Shown piece by piece: positions 21,159 through 31,912 of a DNA stretch of 64,000 nt (positions are counted from its first letter, which is position 1; each line of letters starts with the position of its first letter). This DNA comes from Halisarca cf. caerulea (Eukaryota; Porifera; Demospongiae; Chondrillida; Halisarcidae): contig CAUJGJ010000040.1 of assembly GCA_963170055.1 (NCBI GenBank), forward strand, positions 1,916,301 to 1,980,300, given 5' to 3'. The notes beneath the pieces are model-generated. The model saw only the letters and a list, made by a program, of their open reading frames with translations. It was not told where the DNA came from and searched no databases. Position numbers and translations under genes: made by a program.

Positions 21159-22626
21159 ACGTTTATAAGCCAGTTTTCTGGTGCAACCTCTAGAAGTTCA
21201 AATTTTGTAACTTCTTTCGATTATATTGATTCTTTAGCTGTGTGTTAATACTGGATACATATGAAACTTTGTATAGTATCAACCTTGTGCGATCAGTACT
21301 AAAGGAGATACAGTCCATTAGAAGTTCGTCTTATACAAGAGTTTACAAGAAATACCAGTACATATACGAAAAACTCAATAGCTTACAGATAAAAATGGCT
21401 ACCCCATGTTGCGTAGCTGAAATATTTTAGTGAGTTTCTTGCCTAATTTTAGTTCAGAACCTGCATCGTTTCTCATTGTTTGAAACATGAATGAAGATAC
21501 TCAAGAAGAGGATTGTGATGATCACAATCTTCTGGAATATATCAGGTAGTTTTCCGTTCATGTCTGAATTTAAGAGAGATAAACTGTTCTTGGTATATAT
21601 TATCCATGAAATAGACATTAGATGATTTTCTGTTTAGAAATGTTGTTCTTTGTGTAGAAAATAATGTATATGAAGCTTTTTTTACGAAGCCGAAGCGTTT
21701 CTAACATAAGAGTATCTATAAATGTGTGCGTATCACAAGACTTAGCTTATGGAAGTCTTACTTCACCGACAAGATGAAAGTACACCAAATAAGAGTAAAC
21801 AAGGGCTGATGAAATCTGACTAATAGGACATGACAACATACAAAGCATGCAACAAAGTTTCACAAACAAAACTATTGGCTATTTAAAGTTTGAAGTTTGC
21901 ACCAGACATCTGGCATATTAATGTTTAGGGTCTCGATTTTCACTGGAAATGCAAACATTCATTGGGTTAAAACCACATAGATGTCCCATTGTGACATTCT
22001 CTGGTCATGATGTAGACATAACATACTGTATAGCCGGAAAGATTAGCGAAAAGAATATTAGACGGTCTGTGCTTTTTAAGGCATTGGTAAATATTGTTTT
22101 GGTGGTTGGCTGGCTTAGGTCATAATTATATTCATAGCTGTGGTCACATGGCCAGACCGTGATAAACTGTCTGAGGCGTAATAATCTAATCGCATACCTT
22201 GTCAAACCACAAAACGCCCCCTTTTAGCCTCAATTCTGCCATAAGATACCTGCATATCCTTGTGACGAAGTTACTATGAACTCTTCGTGTATGGACCTTC
22301 CTGAATATGTGTTGTGTGTGTGCAAGTAGATGCCATCTTAGCTAGCTATATGTAGGGTCACTGTATGTATGTTACTCCACCTACTTGCTATTTAGCATCT
22401 ATATATATATGTGTGTAATAAGTTGCTAGCTTGGCCACGTAGAGCGTACAGCTTTGTGTTCATTGATTGTAGTTGAGTAATGCTAGCTGTTATTGTTAGT
22501 TATGAGTTATGTAAGTGTTGTACGAGTTGGGAGGTTTGAGTAATGAGATCAAGTTGTTCTTGTTCCATTCCAAAACGCCTATGAAAGAGCTTCACATTAA
22601 TCCTCTATAGAGTTGTAAATGCTTAG
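21159..22626. repeat. Segmental duplication, copy 2 (partner 6219-7600)
   Basis: Continues the match to 6250-7600 after the piggyBac insertion. No gene recognised. Near 22201 there is a stray CGCAGG-family end (TCTGCCATAAGATACCTGCA at ~22233-22252) without a partner that I could place. Confidence 0.55.
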
Positions 22627-22764
22627 CATGTGGGACATGTCCAGATTTGTTATGGTAGTCCTCCTCTATTTGCATAGTGATAAAATGTTATCTTTTGCAC
22701 CAATAAAATATTATTCACGCATTTATCTTGTGATTCAGGCTGTTATACTATATTTGGGAGTATT
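22627..22764. repeat. Foldback-element arm, left of an insertion
   Basis: Starts CATGTGGGACATGTCCAGAT and matches 7689-7840; the match resumes at 26756 (TTTGAATCC...GGGGTGTTTAG), so the element at 22765-26755 has split it. Confidence 0.6.
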
Positions 22765-22827
22765 TGCAGGTAAGTTATGGCAGATTAGTGGTTACTAAGG
22801 ACTTTTGTGGTTTTGTCAGGAATGCGA

Positions 22828-25800
22828 TTAACCCTCAAGCGCCCATATGTATCGAAAATGATACATATTTGTAGAATATTTATCTCGTTATCCGAATATC
22901 CGATTCGTTTGGGATTTTCCCCGTCATAGCTAGGAAGGCTATAGTATGTATCGATTGAGTAAAATCCTTAATATCTCACAAGGGGGTTGAACCAGAGAGC
23001 CTTGAAAGGAACCCCTTGTGGCCAACTTTTATACCGTGCGCGTCCGTATATTAAAGAGATATTTTCGTACACGTGTCATAAAAATGGCTGCAGTGAAAGG
23101 TTGTTTTAGAAAACCTATTGATCGTTTTTCTTCCGAAGAAGTTGTAGGCTTCCTATTTAGCAGTGTTTTGATGTCTGATGATGATAGCGATGAGTCCAGT
23201 TCAAGTTCAGACTCACAGTCGCAGAATATTTCGGAGATCGTTGACCACTCGCCGCCGCCTATTGCTAGCCAACAAGAAAGTGGTGTTCCTTGCAACGATA
23301 CTTCGATCGTCGATGATTCTGTGCAAGAAGTGAGTTTGCTAGATTATATGGAAACTTCCAATCTATCACTGAGCCCTCAAATTGCGCATTTGCCGTCGGA
23401 ATCCGGCGAAGATACCGTGAGTGAAGAAACCAGCGATGAAAGCGACGTTGTAGAGGATCATAATACCTCTTTTTTCGAGTTTGATGTGTCTGACACAAGC
23501 AGCAGTAGCAGTGCTATGAGCAATGATTCCATCAGTACAGATGATGAGAACATTGATAGCACTGTTCCTACTGTTGCTTCTACCACCAGCAATTCCAGGA
23601 GTTCAGGAAACCGCCGAGGACGTGGTCGTGGGATTCGTAGGTCAAGGGGGAGGGGAAGAGGAGTGGGAAGGTCAAGAGGGCAAGCAATCGGACGTGGCAA
23701 TGGCACTGAGCAGAATTCCATACCAACCAATGCTGTCCATATTGACACAAATGATGATGCTTTTGTCAACCCCATGCCCTTTGGTCCCACACGCGAACCA
23801 GGACCACATCTCCCAACCACCATGGAAGATCCCACTGGCTTGGACATGTTCCAGCTTTTTTTTGATGGCACTGTTATGGAACGGCTTGTAAGGTGTACAA
23901 ATGAATATGCAGAATTAAAGAAGGATGAGAAGAGGTACATGTACAGGCGATTCAAGGTGGAAACCTTGACAGTGCAGGAAATGTGGCGCTTTTTAGCCAT
24001 TCTAATTCTTCTGGGCATCAACAAAGTACGTAACATCCGACAGGTTTGGAATCCAAATAACGCTCAAGTCATGGCTACTTTGTTTCGCCTTATGACCAGG
24101 CACAGGTTTGAAACCATAGCATCGTTTCTGCACGTGGTTTCTGCAGCTGAGGAGCAGCAGATGGCCAATGACCCCCTGAAGAAGATCAAGCCACTCCACG
24201 ACTACATCAAACGAAAGTGTTTTGACCTATACCAACCGCTACAAGAAGTATCAATAGATGAAAGAATGGTGAAGAACAAGGGACGACATAGGTTCAGGCA
24301 GTATATGAAAAGCAAACCGATCAAGTGGGGCTTCAAATACTGGGTTCTAGCAGATCCTACAGGCTACAGTGTGGATTTTGATCTGTATTTAGGAAGTGCA
24401 GAGCATCACACTGATAATGGGCTAGCGTTCGATGTTGTGAAGAAACTAATGTCGCCACTTGTCTACCAGCGCTACTTTTTATTTTGTGACAACTTCTATT
24501 CTAGCCCCAAGTTATTTGCTGATTTACTGAGTGAGGAAATTTATTGCACTGGTACAGTGAACTCCAACAGGCGTGGGATTCCATCAGATGTGAAGGAATT
24601 GAAGGAAGCTATGGGCAAAAGAGATGTCATCAGGGGATCCGGGTTTTGGGTCAGAGCACCATCTTCTAGGGTATCATACTGCTGCTGGAAGGACAGCAAA
24701 CCAGTTTTGGTGATGTCCACATGCTACCCAGGTCACTCCAATGGCACAGTAAAGAGGAGAGTCAAGGAGTCAACAGGCAATTCCCACACCATGGATGTAC
24801 CCATCCCCATGTCTATCCAGCAATACAATCGCTTCATGGGTGGTGTTGACAAGTCTGACCAGTACTTGTCTTATCATAATGTCAACAGGAAAACAGACAA
24901 GTACTGGAAGACTCCCTTTTTCCATCTTGTAGATATTGCTCTGACAAACTCTTTCCTCCTCTACAACTGGCTACGGATGCAGGCAGGCCTGAAGCGTGTG
25001 TCGGAGAACACATTTAGAGACACAATCGTCCAGCAGGCTATTGACAAGTACCCCATGACCCAAGCAGTAGTCACATCAACACTGCCATCCAACTTCAGGA
25101 TACAGCATGGAAGCAAGCCCACTGCATTACGTGCACGATGTGTGGTATGTCAACAACTGTCATCGCGACTTTGCCCAGATTGTCCATCAATGCCCCATCT
25201 TTGTCAAACCCTACACCGTGACTGTCATGGATTATGGCACAGCAGTGACTACGACAACACTAGACAAGCATGGATATTACGTACCCAGAGATCCACACGT
25301 ACAACAAACAGTCATCAGCTAGCACCATCAGCAAAGAGAGGAAGACCAGTGGGGAGTACAAATATTCGCAAGCGTAGAGGTTCTTACAGACTGAGTTAGC
25401 TAGTAAATTGAGTAATGTTTTGTCTTTTAGTTTTCTTTAGTTTGTAACCTTGACTATTTGTAGAACATATGGATAGGCCCTAAGGTCACTCCTGTACCAA
25501 CAATTGTCATTTTATCAGTGCCACGATAGTACTAAGTATAGCGAAAACATGGCGGTTGACGAAAACATCGCATGTCTTCGCAAATCACATTTTATACTTA
25601 CAAATTTCCAATGAAAGATACGAAGAAAGACCATAGAATAACAAAATGTACACAGAAAGGACGCTCGGTGTGCACAAACCTTCAAAAATATTTCGAAAGT
25701 TCAGCTTACGAAAATGGAGTCCTAAAATGAACGTATTTGATCCAATAACTCAAAGCCAAGAAAACGAATTGAAGTCAAACCGAATAACTTACACTTTAAA

Positions 25801-25933
25801 ATAACTTCTTCGAACAATTAAACACCATTTTGGCACAAAAACATTTCGTTCTTCTTCTAGATACGAATTAAAGTACCCAATGTGGTGCGTGCGAGTCGGC
25901 CATCTTTCTATACGGTGGGCGCTTGAGGGTTAA
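22828..25933 (+). mobile_element. piggyBac element 2, complete, TTAA target
   Basis: TTAA at 22828-22831 and 25930-25933. Exact 14-bp inverted ends CCCTCAAGCGCCCA and TGGGCGCTTGAGGG. Immediately inside the left end is an imperfect palindrome, TATGTATCGAAAATGATACATA. It encodes an intact transposase. The sibling empty site inside another MITE copy confirms the boundaries. Confidence 0.95.
23084..25399 (+). CDS. piggyBac transposase, 771 aa
   Basis: The frame is open from 23018 (GTG), but the first ATG in good context (AAAATGGCTG) is at 23084, giving 771 residues. Acidic, Ser-rich N-terminus to ~residue 175, a short RG-rich basic patch, then the DDE piggyBac domain. Acidic positions lie in VSIDERMVK (~388), FCDNFYSS (~467) and GGVDKSDQ (~588). 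A Cys-rich C-terminal zinc-binding segment (CVVCQQLSSRLCPDCPS) follows at about 685-725. It shares the core with the 18172-20904 transposase (both have DPTGYxVDFD) but lacks its nonapeptide array, and the ends of the two elements differ, so they are separate families. The coding frame is complete, so it could be active. Confidence 0.93.
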   Translation: MAAVKGCFRKPIDRFSSEEVVGFLFSSVLMSDDDSDESSSSSDSQSQNISEIVDHSPPPIASQQESGVPCNDTSIVDDSVQEVSLLDYMETSNLSLSPQIAHLPSESGEDTVSEETSDESDVVEDHNTSFFEFDVSDTSSSSSAMSNDSISTDDENIDSTVPTVASTTSNSRSSGNRRGRGRGIRRSRGRGRGVGRSRGQAIGRGNGTEQNSIPTNAVHIDTNDDAFVNPMPFGPTREPGPHLPTTMEDPTGLDMFQLFFDGTVMERLVRCTNEYAELKKDEKRYMYRRFKVETLTVQEMWRFLAILILLGINKVRNIRQVWNPNNAQVMATLFRLMTRHRFETIASFLHVVSAAEEQQMANDPLKKIKPLHDYIKRKCFDLYQPLQEVSIDERMVKNKGRHRFRQYMKSKPIKWGFKYWVLADPTGYSVDFDLYLGSAEHHTDNGLAFDVVKKLMSPLVYQRYFLFCDNFYSSPKLFADLLSEEIYCTGTVNSNRRGIPSDVKELKEAMGKRDVIRGSGFWVRAPSSRVSYCCWKDSKPVLVMSTCYPGHSNGTVKRRVKESTGNSHTMDVPIPMSIQQYNRFMGGVDKSDQYLSYHNVNRKTDKYWKTPFFHLVDIALTNSFLLYNWLRMQAGLKRVSENTFRDTIVQQAIDKYPMTQAVVTSTLPSNFRIQHGSKPTALRARCVVCQQLSSRLCPDCPSMPHLCQTLHRDCHGLWHSSDYDNTRQAWILRTQRSTRTTNSHQLAPSAKRGRPVGSTNIRKRRGSYRLS

Positions 25934-26755
25934 ATCATTATGCTCAATACTAATTATCACGTTTTTGCTGTGTGACCACCTTCCTAGTATTCAAAATTTA
26001 AATTGTTGCACCATCAATAGAAAGGGTTCTGGCCACCCAAGTTAGCAAATGGATCGTAGTAAACTGTGAACGGGCAGATTTGAAAGTGATCGAGCTTCCG
26101 AAGCTCTAGCTTGCCTCTGTGTACGAAGGTGTATAAAAATTATTAGCTTCTCTATACTTAAGAACACGTGGTGTCATGTGACCAAGGGCTTGAGAAGAGC
26201 TCTTTTCCATAAGAAAGTTATGGCAAAAAAGGCGGAGATCTAAACCTCTACCTGTGTGCTTGGAACATTGACAGATCATCCTTCATGGACTAAACTTGGA
26301 ATTCTATTGAGGGGAAGATATTCGACCTTTCCGTTCAGTTTATGTCACGCTGTTTGTTGCCATAGCCGTCCTGTTGGACCAGAAAACGTTCACCATAACC
26401 GCCGACGAGTGGAGCAACATCTTCCCTTAATCAGGAAAGTAAGATTGGGATATGTCGTGTCTTATGAATCGACGTTTGCGTTAATACTTGGACGTCTTCA
26501 TCTCCGCCTTTTTGCATATTTCTTCATTTTGATAGGTGTATTGCGTACACATACGACCCTCAGTCTCGGTTATCGGAAGTTTGTGGATAGATATACCCCT
26601 CACCACAGGATTAAAGTATGAATGCTCAACTCGCTATCTAGATAGTTTCTTGGGGCTATAAACCTGTACCAAGAGTATACAAGGCGTTTGATTTGAGACA
26701 TTCGGAAACGACAGCCATTTTGTTTTATGGCAAAAAGTGCCATAACATACCTGCG

Positions 26756-27110
26756 TTTGAATCCCGATTTGGGGTGTTTAGTTTACACGAATATTATTAT
26801 TATGGCATAGTAGGCCATGTGCAGTAGTACCCATATGCAAGGATGATGGGAAAACAAAATGGTCAATTGTAGTTTTTGGCAAAAGGCATTTGCACTAAAA
26901 TTTACTTTCTGCTTGTATTGGAGCTTCAAAATCACTGGTATATTCAGATTACCTGTCTACATGTAAATTCCCATCAGCAATTAACATAAATGACACCAAT
27001 TAAGAGTTTGTGCAATTACATTACTGTAATAAATGATGCATGATATCAAATTGTTATTGTGTGTAAGTGTTCATTGTCTACATTGTAATCCTAGTACTAT
27101 TACATTTACA
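26756..27110. other. Remainder of a foldback copy, then AT-rich spacer
   Basis: 26756-26790 completes the foldback arm match. The rest shows no gene and forms the 3' side of the kelch gene. Confidence 0.4.
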
Positions 27111-27123
27111 GCCTTGATCATTG

Positions 27124-28128
27124 TCAGGCAGCTATCTCTGCCTTTTCGACAGCGCTGCAAGGTGAGGACTGAGATTTCTCTGGATAGGAGACTTTTGGAG
27201 CTATTGTAGTACCGCCAACAACCACAATCCCGTCACTGATGGTAGCCACACAAGGAGAGCAGCGACTTGACTTCATCCTGGGCAAATGTTGCCATTTTGC
27301 ACCATCGTTTAAAACAAAGCAGTCAGATACAGAGCGTATTGGCACACCAGTTTCTTGGTCTAACACCGCTCCGCCAATGGCCACGGGTTTGTCATCTAGC
27401 ACTGCCAGTGCTGAGAGTTCATTAGGTGGTAATGGTATTTCTTCGAGCTGGCTCAATTTCACGCGCATCCTGTCTTGAGCTGCTTTATCTAAATTTCCCA
27501 ATGATATAGCAGCTAGATAATTTGAGGACTGAGAAATACCGTCCGTGTAACCGAAGCCAAAATAGAGATAATCCTTGGATGCTGCTATGTAAGGCCACAC
27601 AAGATTTATTGGGAGTGTGCAAATTTTGAACCATGCAGGGTCTGCAGCAGATGCCTTAATAATTTCCATACTAGAAACCTTTAAGCCCCCAACAACCACG
27701 AGATAGTCAGAGAAGGACCCTGAACCATGACAGAATCGAGCTTCTTGCATATCTGGAAGTTTCTTTGTCCATTTTCTGTTGTGTAAGCTGCACTCATCCA
27801 GGCTCCACATCCAGACCTCCCTTGATTCAGTGGCCTTAGTTCCAGGTACTGTTTTTTCAACCTTTCCCCCTGTCAAATACAAATATTCTCCTAATACAGT
27901 AATAGAGAAGGAGGAAAGTTGCACATTTGGCATCGGCACAGGTTTCCAGTCATCATCGTGTGTGGAACTAATGGTAAAAATGACGTCTGATTTCTTCTTT
28001 TTGTCTTCACCTTTGGTCATCACTAATAAGGTATCATCATTGGCAGCAGCTGAACAACAGGTATGTGGTAGAGGTTGCGAGTACCAAGACCACACTATTT
28101 CAGTGGTTGCTAGGGATATTTGCTGCAT
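27124..28128 (-). CDS. Kelch-repeat protein (beta-propeller)
   Basis: A single open frame of 334 residues from the ATG at 28128. Double-Gly kelch strands follow at about 87 (YLYLTGG), 147 (YLVVVGG), 192 (YLYFGFG), 252 (PVAIGG) and 305 (IVVVGG), spaced 45-60 residues apart as in six-bladed propellers. It probably forms a protein-binding propeller; no BTB or other domain is visible in this frame. The frame continues 5' without an ATG, and CTCTATTATGCAG at 28138-28126 looks like a splice acceptor, so the first exon(s) may lie upstream in the transposon-rich DNA, or the gene may have lost its N-terminal part. No in-frame damage. Confidence 0.75.
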   Translation of the reverse strand: MQQISLATTEIVWSWYSQPLPHTCCSAAANDDTLLVMTKGEDKKKKSDVIFTISSTHDDDWKPVPMPNVQLSSFSITVLGEYLYLTGGKVEKTVPGTKATESREVWMWSLDECSLHNRKWTKKLPDMQEARFCHGSGSFSDYLVVVGGLKVSSMEIIKASAADPAWFKICTLPINLVWPYIAASKDYLYFGFGYTDGISQSSNYLAAISLGNLDKAAQDRMRVKLSQLEEIPLPPNELSALAVLDDKPVAIGGAVLDQETGVPIRSVSDCFVLNDGAKWQHLPRMKSSRCSPCVATISDGIVVVGGTTIAPKVSYPEKSQSSPCSAVEKAEIAA

Positions 28129-28199
28129 AATAGAGAGGAATGAAGTTAGGATCTGCAAGTCTATAATGTCAAGCAATTTAGATGTGTAAGCTTAGGCAT

Positions 28200-28740
28200 G
28201 TGTTTTTAGGGGCTTTCTAAAGGGCATATGAAAACAATATATGTGACCGTTCACATGAAAACATAATATTCGTGTATTTTGTGTAAACTGTTCAGGAAGT
28301 ACAAAAAATACCAGTATGCAGAAGTAGTTGTAAACCATTGCAAATGACTCAGAAGTGCATGTAGTGAGCATGATTCAAGTACAGTCAGACCTCACTTATC
28401 TGCACACATCTGTCCTGGCTGAAATTGCAGATGAAGTGAGGGAACTGGATAAATGAGGTAGCAATAGTGTAGTGTACAGTAGGATTATGGCAGATTTGTT
28501 CGAGCAAAAACTACTTCGGAAGGTGAGGGAACTGAATATCCGAGGTGCAAATAGATGAGTTCTACATGTACTTGTATCTTGTTGGCAAGGAATTGCTCTT
28601 TCTTTTCATGCTTCTTCGTATGACTTTCGGTGATATAGTTATGGCTAATAATAATGTCCGTCTTATCAATCAATGAAATGTTAGGGGCACTGAGAAAGAA
28701 GTTTCGCAGGTGTGACATGTGCATATGTGAGTAGTACTTA
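28200..28740 (+). mobile_element. Remnant of the DUF7869-type TTAA element
   Basis: 28226-28379 matches 10335-10484 and 28569-28710 matches 10484-10624, up to the first codons of the broken gene (the ATG region and GAAATGTTAGGGGCACTG). The left end and everything after the N-terminal coding start are missing. A small pogo-like element interrupts it. Confidence 0.65.
28382..28568. mobile_element. Small pogo/Tigger-like MITE, TA target
   Basis: 187 bp beginning CAGTCAGACCTCACTTATC and flanked by TA (28380-28381 and 28569-28570). The paralogous sequence at ~10484 (GAGTACTTGTATC) has a single TA and no insert. The CAGTYNRACCTC start is typical of Tigger/pogo ends. Confidence 0.7.
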
Positions 28741-29001
28741 AAATGGCTGCCAGAAAGTCGCCAGAAATTAACACCAGCTTTTAGTCCATTTAGTTTACTT
28801 GTGGAGTAGGAAAAGCATACAAAACATTAATTCAACTATTTAACACTATATATAACAGTTCAATTAACTTTGTTGTCACACTGCTTCGCAAAGCCGAAAA
28901 ACAACCACAGATTCAGACTTAACCTTTTACCATCCGTAAGGCCATTTTCGGCATCAAACCTTTTCTGTCCGCGACCGCTGAACTTTGGCACATGTCTTCC
29001 A

Positions 29002-29872
29002 CGCAGGTAGGTTATGTCCGAAAACGGGGAGGATTGTTTATGGTAAAGCAGAATTGTTTACATAACAATCACTTTGTTTACATTAGAAGGAATTTCACGC
29101 AAGGGTCACATGATTTCAACGCTAAACGCCTTGAACAAAGTAAAACACTAGGAAATCAGAGGTCCAAAGGTGTTCTTTCATTGCTGATTTCGTTCTAAGC
29201 TTCAATAGAGATGATTTCGTTCATATTAAAATTAGTTAAGCAGCTATACTGCCAGTACGTGGGCCGTCTTGCTTGGTATGACGTAATCAAACCACGTGAC
29301 TGCATGTGATGTCCACCTACCGAGCAGTCAAGTTTGATAGGAAAACTTTAACGAAAATTCTGGTAGGAGAGATCTCTGAGTTTGGCTTTGAAACTTTAGT
29401 ATGTTGTTCCTAAAGGACCAAACCTCCAAAATCGAATCTTGCAACTTTGTGCGTCGTCCCATTCCTTTTATGTCCAGCGTCTTGTAGCCGAGGACCTTCT
29501 TTTTCAGCAGAAAACCCAGGACATAACAGCCGTGGAAAGGAGCTGCAAGATGCAAGATTCGATTTATGAAGTTTTCAAGCTGTGCTTTCGTTTGAACCTA
29601 GTTTTGTGAGCAAAAGCCCGGATCTTTACTACCAGAATTTTGCATTTTCACTTTTTTCGATATGGTAAAAGAAAACACGGCATACGTAACTTATGACTGT
29701 CGTATTATCTTTTTAGCGATTCAGATACTAAGCATATATGATCTAGATATGGTAAAAGGTGTTATTAGAACAGGTACTCGTATTCAAACAGAAAACAAGC
29801 CGAATATTTGAAGGACCACGAAGACAACACCATTTTGTTTTATGTCCATAAATTGGACATAACATACCTGCG
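29002..29872. mobile_element. CGCAGG-family MITE (TCC subfamily), 871 bp, target duplication CA
   Basis: Ends CGCAGGTAGGTTATGTCC and GGACATAACATACCTGCG with CA on both sides (29000-29001, 29873-29874). Right-end hairpin TTATGTCC/GGACATAA. No coding sequence. Confidence 0.85.
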
Positions 29873-30158
29873 CAAACTTAATACAGTAGTAGTACTGTGT
29901 ATATTAAACTGTTCTACAAAGATTTAGACACATTCATCAACTATTGAAGTAGTTACAAAGACAATAAAATTGCTAATGACACGCTAGCTATCGCAATTAT
30001 AGTAAGCATTTACGGTAATTATATGGAAATAAAAATGGCCGCCAAGTACACGTGCGGTAGTTAGTTTAGATTATCCTATCATTTTGTCCTATTGTAGTTT
30101 AGTTTGACTTAGTTAGTTCCTAGTGTGATATAACTTGAAGCAAGGGATAGGGCATAAG
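29873..30158. other. Spacer, no gene seen
   Basis: AT-rich. ATGGCCGCCAAGTACACG at ~30035 resembles a start region but is not followed by a convincing frame. Confidence 0.3.
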
Positions 30159-31020
30159 CTAACCGGGGAGGATGGATTGCAGTCGGAGCAACAAAAGACA
30201 GTTTTCCCCTTGTGGCACACAACACAATGATGTCTCTTGTCCTGCTTGGCCAGAAAGTGTGGCTTGCAGAATCTGGCCGCTGGTGGACCCTAGTGTGACA
30301 GTCGATGGCGTTTCCGTGAGGTTTCGGTAGACATCAAGGACGATGCCACCTTTAGGATGTACTCCTTCAAGGTGAGTGGCTTGCTGGCTACATCTTGGTA
30401 CACTACATATGAACTGACCATAGCAGTGTCCAGAAGGAAGTAAAATAGCTGAAACCACCACTTCTTTGACTTTCTGCTTGCTGAATAGGTCTTACTCCTA
30501 GCGTCAAAGAGGTCCACTCCACCCATGAAAGCGTTGTACAGCTTCACACTTAGTGGACATAGTACGGTGCTTCTTGTGCCATCCTTGTTTCGTCAAAGAA
30601 AGGTGGTGGTTTCATCAGGATTAGCTCATGCACTTTATTATAGGTATTTTTTCTTGTCCTTCCAAACGATGCACTGTGCACTGCCTCCCCCAACCACCTC
30701 AGACTTAGTGTCCCCACGTGCCATCACCTTTTGAAGGGTCTTGATATCCTTCAAGGAAGCAGGCCAGCCTCGTCTGTTGGGTCTGGTGGTAGCAATGGTG
30801 TAGTTACCCTTACTGGCCTGTTCCGTGGCTAAAGACACACTAGAGAAGTAGTTGTCATAATATATGTGATGGCCCTTCCCATTGAGTGGCTCCACCAAAG
30901 CCTTCTCAACTCTTGCTCCTAGTCCGCCTTCACTGCTCTCCGCACTTGCTGTTGCACCTGTGTAGACAATGACCTTGTATAGTAGACCATTGTGGGAGTC
31001 ACCCTTGTTTTCAGACCCAA
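30159..31020 (-). pseudogene. piggyBac transposase remnant (third family)
   Basis: Reading on the minus strand from 31020: a strand with NGLLYKVIVYTG, then HHIYYDNYFSS (second acidic position), a stretch to VWKDKKKYL, a frameshift near 30636, then AFMGGVDLFDARSKTYSASR (third acidic position) and a decayed Cys-rich end (~30160-30260). The N-terminal part with the first acidic position is cut off by the MITE at 31021. The motif set matches PGBD-type piggyBac proteins more than the two intact elements here. Inactive. Confidence 0.8.
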
Positions 31021-31620
31021 CACAGGTGAGTTATGTCTGATTTTGGACATAACACAAAATGGCCAACGCTTCGTAGTTACTAAAATTAAACCCCATTTTT
31101 TGCTTTCTGCAATGGGTAGTCTACATTAAGAACATATTGACGTGATGTTGGTGTTCTCTTTAAGACAATCTACAAGTCGAACGTCCCACTACACGCAATT
31201 TCTTCGGCTACTGTTGAAAAGACAAACAAGCAAAATCGTGGTGGTAAAAATCTCAGCTTCTGACCACGCCATTACGTTCAAATGACTCCTTAGATACATA
31301 AGTGTCCTGAAAGATTCCCGGAGCCCGGTAGCTCAAAGCATGGCTGTTATGTCCAGGGGTTTCCGTCATGAAAGTCTCCAACCACAAAACACGGGACTTA
31401 ACTCAAACGGTAGAAGGTACAAAGCTCAAGGAATCTTTCACCGTGGTTTGGACTATTGGGAACCCAATGGCACTATTGCCGTTGCTCCAAGTTGAGATTT
31501 TTACCACCATTCGTTTTTATTGTTTACACTTCATGTAGGGAGAAAATTAGGGTGTGTTTGCAACCGACTTTTTCGGCGGCCATCTTGTCTCGGCCTCAAT
31601 GTGCACATAACTTACCTGCG
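31021..31620. mobile_element. CGCAGG-family MITE with TCC left and TGC right end, 600 bp
   Basis: Left end CACAGGTGAGTTATGTCTG with GGACATAA hairpin partner; right end AATGTGCACATAACTTACCTGCG type. The flanks AA and TA do not match. Two subfamilies of ends on one element suggest recombination or deletion between neighbouring copies. Confidence 0.65.
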
Positions 31621-31912
31621 TACACCTCCACCTCTGAGCAGCTGCTACGCAGACCACTGGAAAGTAAATGGCCTCCAAGACTGCCACTTCTAAGGCAAAC
31701 AAAGCTCTCCAAGTGACTTCTGCAGCATAGCTGGAGCTAGTTTAAACTTGTCACGAATACAGCCAGTGGCCAACTCGGTCAGTATTCAATGCATGCAGAA
31801 ATTTCATTTGTTCCTTGCCAGGCGTGTTTCATTGTTTTAGAATAAAAATAATACTTCTTTAGATAATACTGTACAGTAGCTACTTACCTCATTCTAGGTT
31901 CTTTTTACTTAA
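31621..31912. other. Spacer, no gene seen
   Basis: Possibly the displaced continuation of the piggyBac remnant, but I could not align it to the family. Confidence 0.3.

Larger units (their letters stand above)
22765..26755. mobile_element. CGCAGG-family MITE (GCA subfamily), target duplication TT, host to piggyBac 2
   Basis: Ends TGCAGGTAAGTTATGGCAG and TGCCATAACATACCTGCG; TT on both sides (22763-22764, 26756-26757). The empty site is at 7838. The piggyBac element 22828-25933 sits in its TTAA; the sibling MITE at 12419 shows the uninterrupted GCGATTAAATCGT at ~12479. Without the insert it is about 890 bp. The GGCAAAAAGTGCCATAA hairpin lies at the right end. Confidence 0.85.

Noticed and set aside
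23018..23083. Upstream start for the second piggyBac transposase
   Set aside because: The open frame begins at a GTG; the first ATG at 23084 has a good context and gives the expected N-terminus.
26256..26621. 121-residue frame near the right part of a MITE
   Set aside because: It lies wholly inside the CGCAGG-family element, and the sibling at 12419 does not keep the frame.
31019..31625. Clean 2-bp duplication for the element 31021-31620
   Set aside because: Flanks are AA and TA, and the two ends belong to different subfamilies, so no duplication is claimed.
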